Of a stretch of 17,931 nucleotides of DNA, positions 14,002 through 17,931 are shown in pieces. The DNA is from Methanosarcinaceae archaeon. Its GTDB lineage: Archaea > Halobacteriota > Methanosarcinia > Methanosarcinales > Methanosarcinaceae. Under the pieces are notes generated by a model, which had not been told where the DNA came from, made no database searches, and saw only the letters and a program-made list of their open reading frames with translations. Within the stretch, counting starts at the first letter, position 1; each line of letters opens with the position of its first letter. Both the position numbers and the translations under genes were made by a program. The DNA lies in NCBI GenBank assembly GCA_030655675.1, contig JAUSPM010000190.1:1-17931 (forward strand). Reading direction: 5' to 3'.

Positions 14002-15045
14002 CTATGACCTTTGCAGATACGCTGCTGCAGGGAAGCCGAGTAAGGATGGGAGCCAGAATGAGAAAAGTCGGTAGATAAGGATTACTACGACTACTACAGG
14101 ATTCGGTATTCCAAGTCCTGTATACATTGCAGCCATTGTGCCTTCGACAACTCCAACACCGCCGGGGATCAAAAATGCCATTTTTCCAAGCAACATGGGC
14201 ATGCCATAACCAGCCAGCAGAACACCTGGTCCTACCTGATGACCGGCTGCAATAAAGAGGAAATACAATGTCAGAATATCGAAACCTACGTTCATACATG
14301 CTCCCAGCAGTGGACGCTTCCAGCCACCATCAGACAGCGCATCCCATGCTTTAAAAAAGCGTCTCATGGTATCTTCAGTATCAGTTGCTTTATACGGCCT
14401 CTTATTTATCCTGGCCCAACGTCCTGCTATCCTGATAACCAGTGAAGTAAGCTGTAAGCGATGTCTAATGCCCCATATTATCACACTGATAAATATGAGT
14501 AGCAACAGCACGATCAGAATAAAAAGAATTGTTTGTGAGGTTGTAAGTTGACGTATGATAAGTAAATAGACCAAACCTACAAATGTCACAAATACCATTG
14601 TAATATTGTTTAATATGTATGGCAAAGTGCCTGCCAATCCCGCACCTTCTGAACTGACTCCCTTTTTGCGTACCCATCGATAGGTGGCCGCAGAATTGCC
14701 TAATGCACCCCCGGCCACCAGGCCAATACTAGATGCAGCGAGAGTTATCACTATTCCAAAAAGGATCGATATACGCTGATTAACAATAGCCACGATCGAA
14801 TGTAACTGATAACCGCTACCCATATAACTGAGCATTTGTGTCATAGTAGCCAAACCTACAGCCCATATAGCCATTGATTGAATAATTTTAAGTGAATTTT
14901 CTAAAGATGTGAGTTGGGGCAGGATCAGATGCACAGCAAGCCCCAGTATGATTAACCGTGGTAGGTAGCGACCTATCCGTAAAGTCAATGGGGGAATGAA
15001 ATTCGGTTGCGAAGATTTATTGGTGGATTCGTTCATAGATAGCAT
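14002..15045 (-). CDS. LPG synthase TM-domain protein (UPF0104 family)
   Basis: An integral membrane protein of about 347 residues with seven or eight helices. It resembles the flippase-like transmembrane domain of bacterial lysylphosphatidylglycerol synthase MprF, but it lacks the aminoacyl-transferase domain, as is common in archaeal UPF0104 proteins. Visible signatures are ALGNSAATYRWVRKKGVSSEGAG in the middle and FLIPGGVGVVEGTMAAMY near the C-terminus. By analogy it could move or sense lipids in the membrane; no substrate is known. The longest frame begins at a TTG (15051). I chose the ATG at 15045, with another ATG at 15036 as alternative; neither has a strong ribosome-binding site. It is divergent from the next mscS gene. 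Confidence 0.85.
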   Translation of the reverse strand: MLSMNESTNKSSQPNFIPPLTLRIGRYLPRLIILGLAVHLILPQLTSLENSLKIIQSMAIWAVGLATMTQMLSYMGSGYQLHSIVAIVNQRISILFGIVITLAASSIGLVAGGALGNSAATYRWVRKKGVSSEGAGLAGTLPYILNNITMVFVTFVGLVYLLIIRQLTTSQTILFILIVLLLLIFISVIIWGIRHRLQLTSLVIRIAGRWARINKRPYKATDTEDTMRRFFKAWDALSDGGWKRPLLGACMNVGFDILTLYFLFIAAGHQVGPGVLLAGYGMPMLLGKMAFLIPGGVGVVEGTMAAMYTGLGIPNPVVVVVILIYRLFSFWLPSLLGFPAAAYLQRS

Positions 15046-15212
15046 TTCCAATATTTTATCGAGTTAATCTTGTGTGTTGTTATTCTTGTAATACTTTTGC
15101 TTCATGAGTTTTGACAATATTTAATTACTTTAGAGTTAATGAAATAATCATATAATTTTGCTGCTTTTTATGTGGATTTTTAACAGCAAAACTAAAATAT
15201 GGAGGTACAAAT
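15046..15212. promoter_or_regulatory. Divergent promoters of the LPG-type gene and the fourth mscS
   Basis: For mscS (plus), TATAATT lies at 15151-15157. An 8-bp inverted repeat TTTTGCTG (15156-15163) / CAGCAAAA (15184-15191) brackets the predicted start near 15178. GGAGGT (15201-15206) lies 6 bases before a TTG start. For the LPG-type gene (minus), an A/T-rich TATA-like stretch is at about 15115-15126. The inverted repeat could be an operator or a leader hairpin. Confidence 0.45.
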
Positions 15213-16175
15213 TTGATAAGAAGATTTTTGGTTCTATTTATGCTGGCAATAACAACCGGTTTATTGTGGTTTGTAAATTACAGTTATCCAAATATGTATC
15301 TCGAAAAAGGATTTTACACTTTTTTGGCTTTGACTGTAATTCATATATTATTCAAATTTGTTTTTGAACAAGCTGTTAGCGGAAAAATACATGACTCAAA
15401 AACAAGATACTCTTTTAAAAAAACAATCTCTTCTTTATACCTCGTATTCCTCACTTTGGTCGTGCTAAGGATATGGGTGGAAAATACGCAGACCCTCATG
15501 GTTTCGTATGGGATCATTGTCGCTGGAATCGCCGTAGCACTACAGGATCTTTTCAAGAATTTCATGGGTGGAATTATACTTTTTGTGACAGGTATTTATC
15601 GCGTTGGTGACAGGATCGAGATCGGATCCAAAGTTGGTGATGTGATCGATATCAGTACCCTATATACCACATTATTTGAGCTGAGGGAATGGGTGCCATC
15701 AGACCAGCCCACAGGTAGATTGACCACAGTACCCAACGGATACATATTATCCAGTATGGTGAACAATTATACTAAAGATAACAATTTCATCTGGGATGAA
15801 ATAGAGATCCCGATCACATATGCCAGCGACTGGAAGAAAGCAATGTCCGTTATACTGGATATTGTAAACACAGAGACAAATCGATTTTCAATGCAGGCTG
15901 AAAAGGAAATAGCAATACTGGAAGAAAAATATTATCTGCCCTCCAGGTCTGTAGAGCCTGCAATTTTCATGAAAATGACAGATAACTGGATAACATTCAA
16001 TATAAGATATGTGATGGATGTAAGACAAAGAAGAGCATATCGCAATAAATTGAGCCAGATGCTTCTTGAAGAGATCAATAAGCACGACGATATTAAACTT
16101 GCCTCAACAACTCTGGATATTACTGCCTTCCCTGAAATAAAGATACATCATGATGAAGATGAACTGCGGTTATAG
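15213..16175 (+). CDS. MscS family channel with extra N-terminal helix (fourth of four)
   Basis: A 320-residue MscS-type channel. There are four likely helices: about 4-22, 34-52, 72-90 and the pore helix 95-127, so one more than E. coli MscS. The pore region reads AGIAVALQDLFKNFMGGIIL and leads to YRVGDRIEIGSKVGDVIDI. The beta domain carries an insertion (about 157-170, REWVPSDQPTGRL) before TVPNGYILSSMVNNYT, the usual IPN site. The C-terminal part is longer than in the other paralogues, with a charged segment around 212-225 and an acidic His-containing tail. The start is a TTG at 15213, supported by GGAGGT six bases upstream; no in-frame ATG is better placed. It stands alone, unlike the other three. 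Confidence 0.9.
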   Translation: MIRRFLVLFMLAITTGLLWFVNYSYPNMYLEKGFYTFLALTVIHILFKFVFEQAVSGKIHDSKTRYSFKKTISSLYLVFLTLVVLRIWVENTQTLMVSYGIIVAGIAVALQDLFKNFMGGIILFVTGIYRVGDRIEIGSKVGDVIDISTLYTTLFELREWVPSDQPTGRLTTVPNGYILSSMVNNYTKDNNFIWDEIEIPITYASDWKKAMSVILDIVNTETNRFSMQAEKEIAILEEKYYLPSRSVEPAIFMKMTDNWITFNIRYVMDVRQRRAYRNKLSQMLLEEINKHDDIKLASTTLDITAFPEIKIHHDEDELRL

Positions 16176-16272
16176 TCGTGGCGCTGTAAATACGCTCAGA
16201 AGGCATGAATGATCATGTTGCTCCACAATAAAGTTAAATATTATTAGCAATGTTTTCTAATCGGTGATTTAC

Positions 16273-16503
16273 ATGGGATTAAAAGAAAGTTTAGAATCAA
16301 CATTGTTTGCAATAATCGCATCCGCATTATTGATAATAGTGACAATTGTATACTTCGGAATAACCTTATGGGTTGTAAAGGTCGGAAGCGAGATGTTCTT
16401 CGGCCCTGGACTGGAAACAAATTATGCTGTGCTAGCAGCGGCATTGTTGTCTGCGAGCGGTGTTTTGGGTGGAGCTCTTAAGGAAAATGTTATAATCGCG
16501 TAA
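16273..16503 (+). CDS. Small two-helix membrane protein, unknown family
   Basis: A 76-residue hydrophobic protein with helices at about 10-36 and 50-66, a short polar loop containing SEMFFGPGLETNY, and Gly/Ala/Ser-rich packing in the second helix. The frame is open further back to a GTG at 16264, but GGTGA at 16263-16267 is placed 5 bases before the ATG at 16273, which decides the start. It lies 97 bases after the fourth mscS on the same strand and could be read with it. It is followed by two hairpins, which supports a real transcript end. I do not recognise the family. A channel accessory subunit is conceivable from position only. Confidence 0.6.
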   Translation: MGLKESLESTLFAIIASALLIIVTIVYFGITLWVVKVGSEMFFGPGLETNYAVLAAALLSASGVLGGALKENVIIA

Positions 16504-16523
16504 TATTGGCAAAGTTCCAATAT
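16503..16523 (+). terminator. Hairpin after the small membrane protein gene
   Basis: A perfect 7-bp stem ATATTGG (16503-16509) / CCAATAT (16517-16523) encloses a 7-base loop and starts at the stop codon of the small protein gene. The following bases are moderately T-rich. Confidence 0.5.
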
Positions 16524-16534
16524 CTATTTGTTTC

Positions 16535-16580
16535 AATGAATATGTAAAATGCATATGCGGCTACATATTCATTTTTTTAT
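16535..16580 (+). terminator. Strong 12-bp stem hairpin followed by T-runs
   Basis: AATGAATATGTA (16535-16546) pairs perfectly with TACATATTCATT (16562-16573). The 15-base loop itself contains the palindrome GCATATGC (16551-16558). A long T-rich tract follows immediately. Together with the hairpin just upstream this forms a tandem terminator for the small membrane protein gene or the mscS transcript. A small structured RNA cannot be excluded. Confidence 0.6.
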
Positions 16581-16623
16581 TTTGTTTTACTTCATTTTAT
16601 TGATCTTTTAAGGTATTTTTTCA

Positions 16624-16845
16624 ATGTTTATATCACCTAACACCTGTGGTCAAAAAAAAGCAAGTAAGAATCCATTAATTCAAAATCTCGACCCGATAAA
16701 GATATCGTTTCAAAGTGAAAACACAAACGGCCATCCATTTTGGGATGAACTCTTAAAAACTATCCTGAAACAGAAGGGGGTATATCTAAAAAATGCGGAA
16801 AAAATTGGTGCTGGCAATCTGATTGCCAGCTACTCGATAATGTAG
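16624..16845 (+). CDS. Doubtful small hypothetical protein
   Basis: A 73-codon frame preceded by AAGGT nine bases upstream of the ATG. The product is polar, has no recognisable domain, and includes a stretch HPFWDELLKTILKQ that could be helical. Against it: the last 12 codons lie in the terminator hairpin of the converging SIMPL gene and overlap its stop, and a strong terminator lies just upstream without a visible new TATA box. Codon use is not obviously abnormal. It may be a spurious frame or a remnant of a longer gene. Confidence 0.2.
   Translation: MFISPNTCGQKKASKNPLIQNLDPIKISFQSENTNGHPFWDELLKTILKQKGVYLKNAEKIGAGNLIASYSIM
16810..16830 (-). terminator. Terminator hairpin of the SIMPL gene
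   Basis: A perfect 10-bp inverted repeat (GCTGGCAATC at 16810-16819, GATTGCCAGC at 16821-16830) has one base between the arms, folding as about 8 bp with a 5-base loop. On the minus strand it overlaps the last base of the SIMPL stop codon (TAG, 16832-16830) and is followed by two T6 runs. This is a textbook terminator shape, unusually clean for an archaeon. Confidence 0.7.
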
Positions 16846-17588
16846 GTCACCTGGATGGACAGCGTGACTTTGGACTCGCCTGGAAGTATTGGCGTGGCGG
16901 CTCTTTCATACATTGCAGCCTCCATGTAAATCGGCTGTGGGTACCCTCCATCAATTATAGAAGATGCCTTTACCCCAACTATCCTGACATTGAGACTGTC
17001 AGCCATTTTTTCTGCCCTTGCTGATGCATCATTTGCTGCGTCTATCACAAGTTCATCCTGAAGTTGCTTTTGCTTTTCATCGGATACTGTAAATGATACA
17101 CTACCGATTTGATTGGCACCAGCAGCCGTGGACCCGTCAATGATATCACTGAGTTTGTCAAGTTTTGTGGTGGTTATCTGTACGTTATTTAATGCTGAAT
17201 ATCTAACTATGGTTGGTGCACCTACCACCGGATATTCGTATACAGGCTGCACTGACAGGTAGGATGTTTGAATTTCTTCATCCTGTAATCCCAGTTTTCT
17301 AAGCTCACTTATCACCGCGCTCATTGCAGCAGCATTTTGATCAGAAGCTTCTTTTGCAGTATTTGCATCTATTATTACGCCCACGCTCATAGACGCTGTG
17401 TCAGGCGTTGTAGTTGTAGATGCAGATCCGGATACTGAAATTGTGCGATCTGCCTGTCCTGCTCCGGTAGGGCCATATATTATATTATTAGTTCCAATTG
17501 CGTATAAACAGGCTGCAATCAACGTTACGGCAACCGCAAGAATAACAACTAGTGTGTATAATTTCTTATTGAATGCCTCTTCTTGCAT
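16830..17588 (-). CDS. SIMPL domain (DUF541) envelope protein
   Basis: A protein of 252 residues with one N-terminal hydrophobic helix (about 10-32) and a long extracytoplasmic SIMPL/DUF541 domain. Typical features are RTISVSGSASTTTTPDTASM near the start, an internal Y-V-V-G-A-P-T segment, ALNNVQITTTKLDKLSDIID, and the AASARAEKMADSLNV-like block (ANDASARAEKMADSL). The family includes outer-surface and periplasmic stress-related proteins such as E. coli YggE, linked to oxidative stress; the molecular role is unclear. The helix contains IAAC (C27), which matches a lipobox, but hydrophobic residues continue after it, so a membrane anchor is equally likely. The start was moved from 17615 to the ATG at 17588 because AGGAGG (17603-17598) lies nine bases before it. 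Confidence 0.88.
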   Translation of the reverse strand: MQEEAFNKKLYTLVVILAVAVTLIAACLYAIGTNNIIYGPTGAGQADRTISVSGSASTTTTPDTASMSVGVIIDANTAKEASDQNAAAMSAVISELRKLGLQDEEIQTSYLSVQPVYEYPVVGAPTIVRYSALNNVQITTTKLDKLSDIIDGSTAAGANQIGSVSFTVSDEKQKQLQDELVIDAANDASARAEKMADSLNVRIVGVKASSIIDGGYPQPIYMEAAMYERAATPILPGESKVTLSIQVTYIIE

Positions 17589-17597
17589 AGTAATAAT

Positions 17598-17670
17598 CCT
17601 CCTATTCTCTGGCATGCCGTCCAGTTTATTGAATAGTTGGACGGCAATCTCCAGAATCTATTATCTATAT
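17598..17670 (-). promoter_or_regulatory. SIMPL gene promoter with a 9-bp dyad at the transcript start
   Basis: A TATA-like ATATAGATAA lies at 17670-17661 on the minus strand, predicting a start near 17640. A perfect inverted repeat TGCCGTCCA (17615-17623) / TGGACGGCA (17638-17646), with 14 bases between arms, spans this position and ends about 11 bases before the AGGAGG. It is GC-rich in AT-rich surroundings. It could be a repressor operator over the start site, or a 5' leader hairpin controlling access to the ribosome-binding site. Confidence 0.5.
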
Positions 17671-17708
17671 GATGTCCCCAATTACACCAGGCTTATCTAG
17701 CCATGATA

Positions 17709-17931
17709 TTATTTCTTTATTCCAAGGATGGTTTCCCACTCATCAGCGTGCCTTTCTTCATCTGAAAGGATTTCCTCAAGCATAAGTCTGGTTGTGGGAT
17801 CGCCCGCTTCACTTGCAAGTTTGATATGTTCTTTGTATTGTTTGATTGCAGCATTCTCATTTCCAAGATTGTCACTGACCATTTTTTTCAGGTCGCCGCC
17901 TCTTAAGATCGCAGAAGGTTTCTGTGTAGGT
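17709..17931 (-). CDS. Ferritin-like protein, C-terminal part (cut by window edge)
   Basis: Only the last 74 codons are inside the window; the gene continues past base 17931. The readable part has NENAAIKQYKEHIKLASEAG, then DPTTRLMLEEILSDEERHADEW, ending ETILGIKK. The spacing of acidic residues and the EERH motif is that of the third and fourth helices of ferritin-like four-helix bundles (bacterioferritin, Dps or rubrerythrin-type), which hold a di-iron site and store or oxidise iron. The exact subfamily cannot be told without the N-terminal half. It is on the same strand as the SIMPL gene, which has its own promoter-like region, and both fit an oxidative stress setting. Confidence 0.75.
   Translation of the reverse strand, partial: PTQKPSAILRGGDLKKMVSDNLGNENAAIKQYKEHIKLASEAGDPTTRLMLEEILSDEERHADEWETILGIKK

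Noticed and set aside
14002..15045. Calling the protein a lysylphosphatidylglycerol synthase (MprF)
   Set aside because: Only the transmembrane domain is present; the catalytic transferase domain is missing.
16830..17588. Calling the SIMPL protein a lipoprotein
   Set aside because: IAAC matches a lipobox, but the hydrophobic stretch continues past the cysteine; a simple membrane anchor is as likely.
1..17931. tRNA, rRNA, insertion sequence or prophage
   Set aside because: No cloverleaf, rRNA-like stretch, transposase, integrase or terminal inverted repeats were found on reading both strands by eye.

Overview
The window looks like chromosomal DNA of a methanogen-related euryarchaeon, most likely in or near the Methanosarcinales (Methanosarcina or Candidatus Methanoperedens type). 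This is an inference from gene content and signals: an archaeal DUF432 protein, TATA-type promoters about 25-30 nt from predicted transcript starts, mixed GGAGG-led and probably leaderless genes, overall AT richness, and a short-form alpha-glucan phosphorylase. No rRNA, tRNA, CRISPR array, transposase or phage gene was seen.

Layout. Bases 1-232 are non-coding, followed by a CorA-type Mg2+ channel gene (minus). After a 400-base gap comes a plus-strand pair, DUF432 and an MscS channel, overlapping by ATGA. It converges, across a tandem 16-bp repeat and a hairpin, on a minus-strand pair: a P-loop NTPase and a second MscS channel abutting it with no gap (TAAATG). Next, on the minus strand, is a large P2-type cation ATPase with a probably leaderless promoter. 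A 347-base divergent gap leads to a plus-strand run: a PsiE-like membrane protein, alpha-glucan phosphorylase, and a third MscS channel overlapping by ATGA an APC permease with two universal-stress-protein domains. This run converges on a minus-strand LPG-synthase-type membrane protein (UPF0104), which is divergent from a fourth MscS channel. After that come a small two-helix membrane protein (plus), strong hairpin terminators, a SIMPL/DUF541 envelope protein (minus), and the 3' end of a ferritin-like gene (minus) cut by the window edge.

Theme. Nearly every protein is in the membrane or envelope and concerns ions, osmotic tension, solutes or stress. Four very different MscS paralogues occur within 14 kb, and three are translationally coupled to unrelated partners: DUF432, a P-loop NTPase, and a USP-tailed permease. 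The region reads as an ion and turgor homeostasis island. The most unusual part is the NTPase-MscS pair, which could be a nucleotide-controlled or signal-triggered channel. That role is inferred from gene arrangement only.

Gene starts were re-chosen where ribosome-binding sites demanded it (CorA, LPG-type protein, small membrane protein, SIMPL). The CorA gene may use a rare ATT start. Base composition looks uneven: the P-type ATPase and APC/USP genes look richer in G/C at third positions than the AT-rich MscS, NTPase and PsiE genes. I judged this by eye.
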